Made by a program: the position numbers and the translations under genes
Source of the DNA: Thelephora terrestris
Taxonomy: Eukaryota; Basidiomycota; Agaricomycetes; Thelephorales; Thelephoraceae
Assembly: GCA_015956445.1 (NCBI GenBank)
Contig: WIUZ02000013.1
Coordinates: 1,116,001 to 1,180,000 of the forward strand
Length of the DNA stretch: 64,000 nucleotides
Direction of reading: 5' to 3'
Shown here: in pieces, positions 10,209-20,590 of the stretch
How the letters are laid out: every line of letters begins with the position of its first letter
Numbering within the stretch: the first letter of the stretch is position 1
The notes under the pieces: generated by a model
What the model saw: only the letters and a program-made list of their open reading frames with translations
Database searches by the model: none
Told to the model about the DNA's origin: nothing

Positions 10209-11768
10209 CTACTTCAGCCGCCTCGAACCTTTCGACCAGTTGAGCGATATGGTGCTCGGAGATCTGGGCGAGGGGCGTGGTACAGGCGTTCTTGAAGTGG
10301 CCGGGTTGGCGAGGGGCGTGGTACAGGCGTTCTTGAAGTGGCCGGGTTGACCGCAGCGATAACAGACAGATCTGCTGGCAGAGTCTGGACGCTGGTATCC
10401 GGTCTTTCCTGGCTTGGAGGAATCCTTGCCTTGAGAGGGTTTAAACTGTCCTTTCTCTCGTGGCTTCGAGGTCTGCTGAGGACGTTGCGGATGAGAGTAA
10501 CTTGGGCCTGGTGCTCCGACTTTCTGAGGGGCAGGACGACCTTTCCTGTTGAACGTGGGTTTGATGTGGGTGGACTGCACCGCACTGATGTCCATTGGTT
10601 CACCGTAGTAAACCTGGTCATTCTGGGGAGCCGCACGTCGAGGAGTGTACTGGAAGCTTTGTCCTCGGTTAAGATTGTCCCTGGAGGTCCCGTGGTTGAA
10701 CGTCTTCATCTGTCGTTCCGACATGATGTTTTGGTAATGGGAGTTGGCGCGTGTGCACCAATCCAGATAGGTGGTCGGGATTGGGAGTTGTCGACAGATG
10801 AGTGCCTTCAAGTAGGGGTTTGTAGCCGCCTTGAGGTACATGAAAGCTTGGGCCTGCTGGGTGCCCGATTCGCGTGTGAGTCGATCGAACTCGGCTTGGA
10901 AGGAGGGCCATGGCATCTTCCCTTGTTGAAGCTGGGTAAGCTGTACGAAGTAATTCTGCTTCTTTTCGGGGACGCCAAAGTGTTCGTCGAATGCCGCAGC
11001 GAACAGGGACCAGTCGTCAAAGTAATAGTCGTTGTCTCTCATGCTGGTGACTGCTCCAGCGACTTGTTGAGCCCATTGAGATTCTGGCCATCCGTTGATC
11101 AAAGAACAGGCCGTAAGGATCCTGGTTTTGGCTGCCTTCATCGATTCCGGCTTCTGAGCGAAGTAGGTCTCGAGGGATTGGATGAAGGGATCGGCATGGT
11201 TGGCTCTACCGTTGAAAGGGTCCGGTAGTTTAATCGCCTTGATGTCCTTGCCGGTGCCAGGGTATTCCTTGAAGTTCGTGGGGACGCCTAGTCGTGCCGT
11301 AGTGATAGGATTTGGTACAGGAGCGGGTGGCGCACGTCCTTGTTGAAGCGCAGTAAGGAGGTTTTGCCACTGGTCGGGAGCAGGAGGGTTAGCCGCATTT
11401 AGTTGTTGTTCTAGCCCTTCGATGCGTTGGCGGGCTTGCTCGGCTACATCCGCGTGGCCTATTAATCCTGCCTCGAGTTGTCTCCTGTGTCTGGTTTCTT
11501 CTGCCAGGGTCTGCCCAAGTAAGCCTAGGAGGGTTACTGACTGTACGGGGTCTCGAAGGTCGTATCGTTGGCCTTGACTGTCTTCGAACTCGTAAGGTTG
11601 CAGTTCTGGGCGTTCTGGTCGATCCATGGCAGGTGGTAAGGAGGTAGTACGGACGAGAGGGGTAGGAGCTCTTGACGTGTGTTGGGAGGAAGGAAGTCCG
11701 GTGCGTAATCGCCTCGGAGTGGGAGGTTGCCCGCTTTGGTAAGGGTTTTCCCACGGTCGGTCTGACAC
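10209..11768 (-). CDS. Gag of the chromovirus
   Basis: A 519-residue frame just upstream of pol on the minus strand. The central part carries the Ty3/gypsy gag capsid-like region (around residues 160-330), followed by a basic, glutamine- and proline-rich stretch. A CCHC zinc knuckle (C-Y-R-C-G-Q-P-G-H-F-K-N-A-C) lies near residue 470. It forms the particle and binds the genomic RNA. How pol is expressed relative to gag (separate initiation or recoding) cannot be told from sequence. A coiled N-terminal segment precedes the capsid-like part. Confidence 0.93.
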   Translation of the reverse strand: MSDRPWENPYQSGQPPTPRRLRTGLPSSQHTSRAPTPLVRTTSLPPAMDRPERPELQPYEFEDSQGQRYDLRDPVQSVTLLGLLGQTLAEETRHRRQLEAGLIGHADVAEQARQRIEGLEQQLNAANPPAPDQWQNLLTALQQGRAPPAPVPNPITTARLGVPTNFKEYPGTGKDIKAIKLPDPFNGRANHADPFIQSLETYFAQKPESMKAAKTRILTACSLINGWPESQWAQQVAGAVTSMRDNDYYFDDWSLFAAAFDEHFGVPEKKQNYFVQLTQLQQGKMPWPSFQAEFDRLTRESGTQQAQAFMYLKAATNPYLKALICRQLPIPTTYLDWCTRANSHYQNIMSERQMKTFNHGTSRDNLNRGQSFQYTPRRAAPQNDQVYYGEPMDISAVQSTHIKPTFNRKGRPAPQKVGAPGPSYSHPQRPQQTSKPREKGQFKPSQGKDSSKPGKTGYQRPDSASRSVCYRCGQPGHFKNACTTPLANPATSRTPVPRPSPRSPSTISLNWSKGSRRLK

Positions 11769-12061
11769 GTTGGAAGAACAGGGGGTGAGAGGGTTGTAAA
11801 GGAGGTGGGAGCCGAATTAGAAAAAGATGAGTGCTCCGATGGTGAGGAAGAGAAACATTGTGGAAAGAGGGGGGGGGTTAAGAAGGTTGTTGTCCTAGAT
11901 CAGTTCTAGTGGACTGTTTGACGTGTTCGATTCCTCTCGAGCTATTCCTAGCAGCGATCTGCTTCTTCTGCTACCAGTCGTTAGTCGTCGACCAATTTAT
12001 CTGCAGTGAGCGTGATCCAGTAGTTTGGTGAACAGGGTACTGGCTGGTATCTTTGATATAA

Positions 12062-14993
12062 TGTCAGGGCCACTCTTCGCCCTTCAGGTACCAGTGCTGT
12101 TGGTGAGTCGCAACTCCAACCAACAAGAAACAATGGGGCAAAGGGGGAACGACTTCCCTATATCCACCCAAAGTCTTCGTGGTCCAAAACGCGATGGACG
12201 AGCGTTCTCCGGTAGGTTGTCCGAATTCACAGCAGGAGTGCCGAGCCTCTATCAGGTAGATCCCTATCGTCTTCTGAGGGCAGATACAAGAGCCCGAGGA
12301 TGGCGCCTCAAACTGATGACTTGATCCAAAGAGCAGTGCGGAACTCGATGTCGTGTCCGAGCTCGCTTCAAACACCGGTTAAGGATCAAGACTGAGTGAG
12401 AGAGGAGAGCGAACGGTTCAAGGAGTTACTCGATAAGCTCTTCAGTGGCCTACAGCAAATACACCGATGCTGCAAGGAGAAGAGGACTTCCCGAGATATC
12501 AAAGATGGGGAGTCCTCAGCTACTCTACTGGTACTTATATAAGAGAGTGGCCGGGACATAGATAACCCTATCTAATAATAACTCGGAACAAAGAAGGGCC
12601 GAGAGTAAGCACGAACAGTAAGCGGCCCGGAGTATAGAATTGAAATGATAAAGGAATGACTAATGGGTCAGGGTTCGTGAGAGAATAAGAAAGGGGTCAT
12701 GACGTCGTGTGGGAAAGGAATGACAAAGGATAATATCACATGCAAGGGTGAACCAATGAGGGGACGACGCGTCAGCTCGTCCGATCGGGACAACAAAGGA
12801 CCGAGTGGGGCTTGAATATCGAGGGCGAATGTATAAGGAGTCTGGACCGGTGAAACGATAGGCCGAGCCAATGGCGAATAGGGCGCGAGCGCTGTCGAGG
12901 GTCGAATAAAGCGTAGTGCGAACCGGCCATTGGATCCATCAACCTCCCTTCTTCCCAAGTCAACAATCTCACCAACCAACTACTCATCCACTATGCCCAT
13001 GATCTCCGACCGTGTCTTCCGTGCTGAGAACAGCACCGCTACCATCGAGTCTGCGGATCCGCGCTCCGTACAGAACAAGAGTTACTTCCTTCCGAACGCC
13101 AACGTGGCGTACCCTAGTTATCGCGAGGTGCGACGTCATGTGTCGCTGTTTGCTGGCAACAACTGACATCGCATCGTAGATCTTCGCGGTTGCCGCCAAA
13201 GTGGATGCTCGACAACTGGAGGCGACGATAGCCAAGCCTCCCAACTACTTGACCATAGACGACGAGCTGTGGTACCACAACTTGATCGACCACAAGTTGC
13301 AAGAGTCTATGCGCGGGGTCACGTTTGACACCGAGTTGCGTATGCCATGGGAGACTCCGGTGGCGTCATCGTTGTGGGGTCTTTTGAAGATGGGAATCTA
13401 CGATCTCGGAAACGGCGAGGGAAGGTGGCCGGGGGCGACTCGCTCGCAACATTATACAGCAGCCGTTGGTCACCGTCTTTGGTTCCTTTTGAGGACAGAA
13501 CAGAAAGCGGTGAGTCGGTCTGTGCATCCCGCTTGTGGGATAACACTGACAGGCTTGTAGAATGAGCGGCTGAAGCGTGAAGTGAAGGAAGCGAAGGATG
13601 ATGCCCGTAGGATGTATTCAGAAGCGTTGGACACGAAGAAGATGCTGCTCCTGATGAACGACACGCTTCGCGTCACGTTTGAGAGCGAGATGCTGGCGAT
13701 GCGTGAGGAACACAATCGATTAGTCGAGTCCCTGAAGGAACGGGATGACACCATCCAGCGGGACCTGATCGAGGTCGACCGACGGCTCAACCGTCATAGA
13801 AGGGCTTTGAATGAGCTCGACACCAAGGTCGGTGCGACTTCTCCTGGTCTTTATCCAAGAGAGCTCATGCCACTCCTAGGTTGATACGTTGGACGACGCC
13901 TTGCCATTATTGGGTGCTCGAGTCGAATCGATGAGCGAGCGGTTGTGCCATTGCCGCACTCGTTCGGTAGCTGCGGTTCGCGACGAGTCCGAGGATGAGT
14001 CGATACCCGATCGGATGGCTTCTCCCATAGGTGGGATGTCGGTTGACATATTTGGCTTGTCCACTGACATCTCTTCTTAGCTTCCGATGGGTCGTACCGC
14101 ACACCTGCGCATACTGACGGCGGGGAGGAGGTCGTTCGCGAGACGTCCGAGGAGACGGCCGTGAATCCGGTTAGCAGTTCTCCCGAGTTGGAGTACGCGG
14201 GGGAGAACGAAGTGGCTGTTCCGATTCCGCCTCCGTCGATCTCGCCGGTGCGTGGGCAACGTTCTATCCGTGCTCGTCGTTGGGTTCCTTATCGCGGGGC
14301 ACTTCGTCCAGTGCACCGCATGCGTCCCAGTAACCCCAACGCTGTCCGCCAGGGTGGAGACATTGAATCCACCGTCCTATTCCGATGCGATGACGCTACA
14401 GTGTCGCGTGGATCGCGGCGAGCTGATTCCGGTGGAGTCCGTCGACGTGAACGGCTTAACCGACCTTACGCTCTTGTCGGTCCAGCGTGCAGCGGAGGCC
14501 GTTCGCCTGGTGGCTCAACTGACCGAGAGAGTGGAGGGTTGGTCAGTCCAGAGGACTCTGGATCAGACTATGGTCGATTCAGCGAGGAACCGCCTTCGCG
14601 CCGAGGTTCAGTTGGCCGTCGCTCATCGTCTGGAGGAAGCTCGGGTCGTCGAGATGGTCGACGAGGAAGTCGACGAGAATGCCTCGGAGGGGACGGAGGA
14701 GGAGGTTGCCAGTGCTGAGGAGTACTGGCAGACCAGGTCTTGACGACCAGGGTTTGTACGCCTTAGTCCTCGTTCATAGAGTCTGGGCGGATTCAACTCC
14801 GTCGGTTTGGTAGTCTCATGTCTTCGCCGCGCGCCTTGTGTAATATCATCAGTGTCCTTGTCTGTGTTCCTTGATGACGTGTGAGTCGTGATAAAGGAAA
14901 TGATAAGATAAGAAAGGGGTATAGGTAAGGAAAGTGGGCGCAAGTTGGGTGTAAAAATGGTTCAAAAAGGGAATAAAATTCAGCACGCTGACA
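12062..14993 (-). repeat. 5' LTR of the chromovirus (2932 bp)
   Basis: Same length as and almost identical to 3263-6194, offset by 8799 bases. It is the 5' LTR because gag starts next to its left edge on the minus strand. I saw no clear tRNA-type primer-binding site in the bases left of 12062, so priming may be of another kind, for example self-priming as in Tf1-like elements. Confidence 0.95.
12993..14743 (+). CDS. LTR-borne antisense gene, coiled-coil protein (copy 2)
   Basis: Second copy of the coding region described at 4194-5944, in the other LTR, with the same block structure and intron-like gaps. A transcript from this copy would read outwards from the element into the flanking outer element, while copy 1 reads inwards against pol. 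The function is unknown. Both copies may be expressed, or only the one with a suitable terminator. Confidence 0.62.
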
Positions 14994-15157
14994 AACTGGA
15001 GAAGGGTGTCATCATCGGAAGTCCCATGATGAGATGATGAAATGTATGAATGATGAAAAGTCCGTTTATTCCTTGGTTGAACGAACGAAGGGGAAGGGAA
15101 TAATGGGGCGTCGTAAACATAGGGGTGGCAAGGTAGGGAATACCGTACATAGGGTAA

Positions 15158-15412
15158 TTAAACGTTCCCAGAGTACTTGTCTGCTGCCCTCTTTAAAGTA
15201 TCCAGCCGTATAGTAACCTTGCGTAATATACTTTCCTCGCTGTCATGGGGGCCAAGGACTAGGGGTACCTCGAAAAGGGGGTGGACGATGTACATTACTC
15301 CTGCTCCTTGATACATGTAAGTCCAAGCTTGACGTGAGATCAGTTTTCGGGCGCTCTTCTTGGTCTTTAAGTATTCCAGGGCTTCGACGTCAGTCTTCCA
15401 GCCCTGTCCCAT
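15158..15412 (-). CDS. Small unknown protein, paralogue 2 of the outer element
   Basis: This is an 84-residue frame with E-A-L-E-Y-L, S-A-R-K-L, Y-I-V-H-P-L-F and a D-S-E-E-S-I-L tail. It is clearly related to the 2599-2838 frame, from which the chromovirus insertion now separates it. Upstream (15531-15590, minus) is a short segment ending in a D-P-K-T-H-Q-W motif matched upstream of 2599-2838. A short N-terminal exon is therefore possible. The family is not recognised. Confidence 0.5.
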   Translation of the reverse strand: MGQGWKTDVEALEYLKTKKSARKLISRQAWTYMYQGAGVMYIVHPLFEVPLVLGPHDSEESILRKVTIRLDTLKRAADKYSGNV

Positions 15413-15845
15413 GTAATCGATGAGAGGTACGGTGTCTTATCGGTGGTACTCGTCTGAGCTTGGTGGGGTAGGGTTGATACTGGGGCCGATTTGAGGTCAG
15501 AGTGTTAAAATGTTGTGCATAGCGTAGAGCTTACGCTAGTTCCCATTGATGCGTTTTGGGATCTTGAACGTAGTAAACCAATTTTACTCCCATGATTTCC
15601 GATGTGTAGGTTTCTGGGTGTGCTGAGTGGGAATATGGAAGGTGGACACAAAGACAAAAATTGTGAGAGGTTGTTTGTTGTAACATGTCGTTTTTTAGTC
15701 GTGACGTGGCATGTTTTATGAAACAATTACTAGTATTCTTATCTTTTTCCAACAAGGTAGCAATTTTAATAGGGAAAAGATAAGATTGGAAGAATGCTCC
15801 GATACTAGTTTGTCAACTAAAAATGTGTGCAATTTTTACTAAGGC

Positions 15846-16142
15846 TTAAGATGGGCGACAATGAGGGGAGGGAAGATTAAGGGACTTCTGGTACTCGATT
15901 TGCTCAACAAAAAATTCCTTGGTGGTTGTGGGGTGGAGAAGGAACGGGCATTCAAGGATTTCGTGATATACCCAAATACTCTCCCAGGTAACTTGGCGTT
16001 GATTGTTGGCCTTCTTGAAAATTTGCTGACGTACATTCGGATTTTCAAGGAGGTAGTCGAGGATGTCAATGGGGGTTTGAGGCTTCATGTTAGAGGGAAT
16101 AGGGATGATGACGCAGTCCCCATTAGTGAAACCAAAGTCCAT
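15846..16142 (-). CDS. Small unknown protein, paralogue 1 of the outer element
   Basis: A frame of about 98 residues from the ATG at 16142; it stays open further upstream to 16328 without another clear start. It shows T-P-I-D-I-L-D-Y-L-L, a basic stretch, W-V-Y-H-E-I-L-E-C-P, then a T-K-E-F-F-V-E-Q-I helix. This is the same order of elements as the other three small frames of this element. The function is unknown. Four tandem diverged copies in one retroelement suggest repeated local duplication and retained usefulness. Confidence 0.5.
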   Translation of the reverse strand: MDFGFTNGDCVIIPIPSNMKPQTPIDILDYLLENPNVRQQIFKKANNQRQVTWESIWVYHEILECPFLLHPTTTKEFFVEQIEYQKSLNLPSPHCRPS

Positions 16143-18436
16143 TTTGTGGTAGGGGGGGAAAGGGTGACGGTGAGATGGCTTTGAGAGGATGAACAAATGA
16201 CTGGCTGAGATGCAGAGGTAAGGTGAGGTAGGGCATTCAAGGTAGGAGGGAATTGTTAGGAGTCCTACCTTTTGGTCAGGTTCTGTTTGGAAAGAGGGGA
16301 GGGCAAAGAGCGTGGAGTGGCGGAGCAACTGGAATAAGTAGGGGTGAGGAAAAGGGGATGTCGCCGTTGAGCGCTCTGCTTCTTGATTAGGTTCTGTGAT
16401 TGGGCGGTGGTTACCTTATTTAGATTAAACTGAATGACATAATTGACATAATTCCATGCAATTCTCTTTTTTTTCCTTGATGTGTTCCATTTGACATACG
16501 TAGACCTGTCTTCATGTGTTTGTGTGGGGCATAATTTCGTTGGGAGTGTTTAGTAGAGAAGGTGGTGGCTTAGCAAATTTGTGGGTCATGGTGCTTCTAA
16601 CAATATGTTTTTCATAAAATCACCTGTACCCACAGGTACCCACAACAAACGGAAAAAAAAAGAAAGAGAAGAAAAAAAAAGATATAAAGCGCAGGGGGGG
16701 GAGGGAAAAAATAAAGGGTGGGTGGGAGGGATGTAGTCTAATTTAATTGAGGGAGAGAGTGAGCAAATTTAAACAGAATTTGAAGAAACGGCGCGTTGAT
16801 TGGAGGGTGTAGCAGTCGTGGGAAAAAATTGATTGAGGGAAAGGTAAGGTGGAGAGGGTGGGAAAAATCGAGAGTGAGAAAAAAAATGAGATGCGAAAAA
16901 CGAGGCCGCGGGGAACTTTTCGGAGCGAAGTTACCCTTAGAAAAGATGTAACTGTAGGAAGAAAATAAAATAAAATACCAGATAGCGGACAACCGCGGGG
17001 AACTTTTCTGAAGTCGAAGTTTACCGGTCCGGAAGTCTTTTCAGAGGAAACGACTCACCGGTAAGCTGGCGGGTCGCACACTGATTAGTTGAGGGTAGAG
17101 GGAACTAGGCTAAATTTCTTTGAGTGATGCGCAGGTAGATAGCGGTGATAGTATCAAACTAAATAAAGGTCCGGCGGGGACACTTGAGACCGTACGCAAA
17201 GAAAAGATAGTAAGTGGAGGAGGGGCGGGCGTAAAAACAAATCGGGACACGGGATAGGGAACACGAGTGTATCGATCGACGGAGGTGGGGTAGAGTCCGG
17301 AAAATTTTATACCAAGGTATGACGCGCGGGGTATGTAGGCGGCGGGGCGGCGGTCAGCAACGGAAGTAGAAGGAGAGGGAGTGGGGAAGTAGAAGGAGAG
17401 GGAGTGGGGAAGTAGGTAGTAAGGAAAAATAAAGTCGGGAGGGAAGTGAACGCTCGAGGTATATGGAAAGAGTGGGCGGCGTATACGGGCGGTGAGAAGA
17501 TAAGGTGGGGTCGATGGAAGGAAGAGGGCGGAGGAGACGGTCTTGAGGCGCGAGTTCGCAGAACTCGGCTGGTCGAGAGAGAGGAAGGAGGTCTTGAGAG
17601 GCAACGAGTCTTGACGTCGCGGAGGTTAGTGAGTCCGGGGAAAGGGGAGAGGCTCGCTGCTTGTCAGGACGAGGCTAGGAGGAAAGTAATAGACGTCAGA
17701 ATATACGCGAGAGGCAATTTGAAACGGGGTGAGGGACGAGAGAGAGAAAGGGAGAGGGTATAGAAAACAGGCAAGATCTACTCAGCAGAAACCCGTTGTC
17801 CCTCCAAATTTTTGCTAGACTTCAAGATGTTGGGGAGACCTGGGACTGAGAGGGTGCCGATTTGCGCGAAGCGGCGAGCTTAGAGAGGGAGGAGAGAGAA
17901 AGGGAAGGGGAGTAGGCAAAGATGAGAGAGAGAGAAAGGAGAGAGGGATTGCTGCTGTTGGAGGCGGCCGTTTGGCGTGAAAAGGGTCGGAAATTGTAGG
18001 TCGGGATCCGTAGATTGAGGAAAGAGAGTTTTGAGGGCAACAGGGGTAAAGGCGGAGGTGTTGAAGGACGAGAGGCAAGGTGCGTTTGAGGCGTGACACG
18101 GTCGACGCGAGGTGGGTACCGGGAATAAACGAGCGAACGTGAGGTCGAGCGGAGGGCAGCAAACGATGCAGAGTTGGACGGCCAGTCGGTTCGCCAGGTT
18201 CCGAGGGGGGAAGAGAGAGATAGTGGAGGGCAGGAAGGAGAAAGGTGAGGGATGTGGGGAGCAGAGTGAAAGACTTTTCGCTTACCAGCGGAAGACGGGT
18301 TCAGGAACCGGAGTTCGGATCAAAGGTTTGACCGAATCCGATCCGGGTGACTGAGATTAGAATAAGTGTTTTGATGGCGCGCGCGATAATGAAAACGTCA
18401 GAGAGGGGGCTGGGAGATTACGAGTTCGTTCTTACT
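16143..18436. other. Non-coding, purine-rich internal stretch of the outer element
   Basis: No supported gene; frames here are short and low complexity. It contains poly-A/GA tracts, a 22-bp tandem duplication near 17365-17410 and two copies of the 15-mer CCGCGGGGAACTTTT (16906-16920, 16993-17007). That 15-mer also occurs next to the 3' LTR (1974-1988). It could be a 3' untranslated or internal promoter region for the small downstream frames. Confidence 0.5.
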
Positions 18437-20527
18437 TTAGAAAACACCGACGGATTTATTGTTAACATAGGAAGGGTGGTTTGCATGGGTGGCGTAGCTT
18501 GCGTTCGAGTTGGCGGCGTTGTCCGGGTAAAGAAGGTGAAGGGCGACTTGATAGAGTTGCTGGTAACGAGTGGTGAGGGCGGTAATTTCGAGGCCGTGTT
18601 GCTTGAGTTGGTGTTCTACGCTGGGTCCGATGGCGAACTTGAGGGACGCGATCTCCGACATTAGGACACTGTTCATGTCGCCTTGAGCCTTGCGCTGATC
18701 CTCAACGGTTTTGGCGAGCTTCTTGACTTCGAATTCTAGCGCCAGAACTTGATCGAGCTTATCTTTGACAGATCTCAATTCGACGCGCAGGGTCTCGACT
18801 TTGACTTCGAGCGCTCTGATCTGATCTGTCAATTGTGACAGCTGCTTCCGTACCTCGTTTGCTCTTTCGTTTGAGTTCGCAGTTACGGACCGGGTCTCAT
18901 AGCGGTGGTTTGCCCTCGGATTGTTCTTCCAGGACCTCTTCTTATCGGCCCGGACTCTGTTCTCCTGCTTCTTCAACTCGTTCGACTTCCAGTTGAGTTC
19001 GGTGAGTAAACATCCGTCTGTGTATACCTGATTTTCGAGCTCCCTCAACCGGGTCGTTAAATCGCTTGTCGTTCCCTCAATTCTTTCTTCGAGTACCACA
19101 ATCTGCTGCTTGACGTCCTCAAGGTCGTCAAATCCGGGTCCGGGTGCGGGCGCGATTTGCTGAACCTTTGGTACGTTAGACGTAATCTCGGCAAAATGAT
19201 TACCCAGAGTTTTCGAGAGTACTTCGGGTGATTCTTCCTTGATCAGGGGGTCGGACGTGGCCGGTTTCAGGGCTTCTTCACGGCGCTTCGCTTCAAGGTA
19301 AGTTGCGATGTGTTCCCTTCGGTTGAACAGAACTTTCCCTATTTCTCCTCCCCAGTATTCGCGTTTTTGCTGAACTCCCTCCAGGTTGTCCTTTGTCATC
19401 TCGTACGTCAACTGGAGGAGTCTGAGTTCGCCTAGGCACTCGAGGACTTCACGGCGATTCTTCCGGTTCTGGAGGCGTTCGAGGTATGGTGCTAAAAAAC
19501 TTAGATTTGCTTGAATTTGCTCCAGAGCCTGCTCGTTTTCTACGGGTGACGAGGGCGGTTCCTCGGGCGGGGAATCAAAGGTAGCAGGGTACAATCTTGA
19601 CCACGCCTTGAGTTCTGCTTGGTGATCCTTGGCGTCCGGCAGTTTCTCGTGATCTTCGGAGAGTTCGTCGGTTTCGATGTCGTCCGGGTAGTATAGCATT
19701 GGTGGAGAATCTGGGGCGAGATCCATAGAGGGATCTAGAACTGCAATAGGTGGGTTTCCGGGTTCTTCGATATCGACCTGCGGATTCAATGTACTCATAT
19801 GTCGGTTTTCTGGATTTTTAGACATGTCACTTGCCTGGATTATTCCGGCCGCAAACGACCTTGCTACGTGGACATCCGAGGTGGTCTTTTCGTTCTGATT
19901 GGGCAAAGGTGGCTCGGGCTCTCCCAAAGCTAAGTCATTTTTCGTTATCTCGCGATTTTGGGATATACCAGTTGATCGCTTACTCAATTTCCCCAGATCG
20001 GGAGCTTCTTTGATGGACTTTTTTGTGGGGTCGACACTTCCTTCGACGTCTCGTAACTTGTCTAGGACGCTGTCCACGGTCATCGGTTCGTCGGCTTTGT
20101 CCTCGACTGGTACGCTCGGGAACCTGTACGGCGGCGCTGAATCAGGTAAGATAACATTGTGGGTAACGGACTGATCGTGAAAGGGGGTATTGCGGGGAAC
20201 TGCTAAGTTTTCTTGGGGCTCCGGTCCGGCTGGCGCATTTGACGCGAAGACTTGGACATGCGCGTTAGCTACGCGGGACGTTGGCGGTGGCCTCGGCGGT
20301 TCATTGAGGTTGGCCGAGCTTGAGGCGTAAAGGCGGACATAGGCTTGTCCCTGGCGTACGTATTGGGAGGGGCCTTCGCCTCCTAGTAGCGTTGCGCCGA
20401 ACGCGAAGAACGAGTGATCTCCGGGGGGTAACATACTCTCTTCTAACTGGACGAGGTGGGCCGCCGCTAACAGTCCGGGAACTTGGTTTTCTGGAGATGG
20501 GATTTCGACGTCCATTACCTCTTCCAT
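18437..20527 (-). CDS. Coiled-coil protein of the outer element, function unknown
   Basis: A 696-residue frame starting 64 nt after the gag-protease frame ends, in the same orientation. The N-terminus has a short hydrophobic motif (H-S-F-F-A-F-G-A-T). The middle is proline-rich and acidic. The C-terminal half is long heptad-like coiled coil (about residues 330-390 and 470-640). No polymerase, nuclease or envelope motif is seen. Its position where other Ty3/gypsy elements carry reverse transcriptase and integrase is striking. It may be a structural or packaging protein. Confidence 0.7.
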   Translation of the reverse strand: MEEVMDVEIPSPENQVPGLLAAAHLVQLEESMLPPGDHSFFAFGATLLGGEGPSQYVRQGQAYVRLYASSSANLNEPPRPPPTSRVANAHVQVFASNAPAGPEPQENLAVPRNTPFHDQSVTHNVILPDSAPPYRFPSVPVEDKADEPMTVDSVLDKLRDVEGSVDPTKKSIKEAPDLGKLSKRSTGISQNREITKNDLALGEPEPPLPNQNEKTTSDVHVARSFAAGIIQASDMSKNPENRHMSTLNPQVDIEEPGNPPIAVLDPSMDLAPDSPPMLYYPDDIETDELSEDHEKLPDAKDHQAELKAWSRLYPATFDSPPEEPPSSPVENEQALEQIQANLSFLAPYLERLQNRKNRREVLECLGELRLLQLTYEMTKDNLEGVQQKREYWGGEIGKVLFNRREHIATYLEAKRREEALKPATSDPLIKEESPEVLSKTLGNHFAEITSNVPKVQQIAPAPGPGFDDLEDVKQQIVVLEERIEGTTSDLTTRLRELENQVYTDGCLLTELNWKSNELKKQENRVRADKKRSWKNNPRANHRYETRSVTANSNERANEVRKQLSQLTDQIRALEVKVETLRVELRSVKDKLDQVLALEFEVKKLAKTVEDQRKAQGDMNSVLMSEIASLKFAIGPSVEHQLKQHGLEITALTTRYQQLYQVALHLLYPDNAANSNASYATHANHPSYVNNKSVGVF

Positions 20528-20590
20528 TTGGTGGTCGCCTTGCCCTGGTAAGTCGTGGTTCAGACTTGGTCGGACTAGGCTGACTACCCT

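Larger units (their letters stand above)
3263..14993 (-). mobile_element. Ty3/gypsy chromovirus, nested in the outer element
   Basis: Identical-length direct repeats (3263-6194 and 12062-14993, 2932 bp each) flank gag and pol frames on the minus strand. The insertion is bounded by a perfect 5-bp target duplication AACTG (3258-3262 and 14994-14998). LTR ends are TGTCAG...CTGACA. Pol order is protease, reverse transcriptase, RNase H, integrase, chromodomain, which places it among chromoviruses. A purine-rich tract (GAAGGAGGA on the minus strand, within 6195-6210) sits where a polypurine tract is expected, next to the 3' LTR. Gag and pol are both long open frames and the LTRs are almost identical (one difference noticed near 4059/12858), so it looks whole and very recently inserted. 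Confidence 0.95.

Noticed and set aside
8663-11228. Long plus-strand frames opposite pol and gag (8663-9325, 10338-11228)
   Set aside because: They are complements of the conserved gag and pol frames and have no independent motif.
3263-14993. The two 2932-bp repeats as a segmental duplication of a host gene rather than LTRs
   Set aside because: They end TG...CA, directly flank gag-pol, and the whole is bounded by a 5-bp target duplication.
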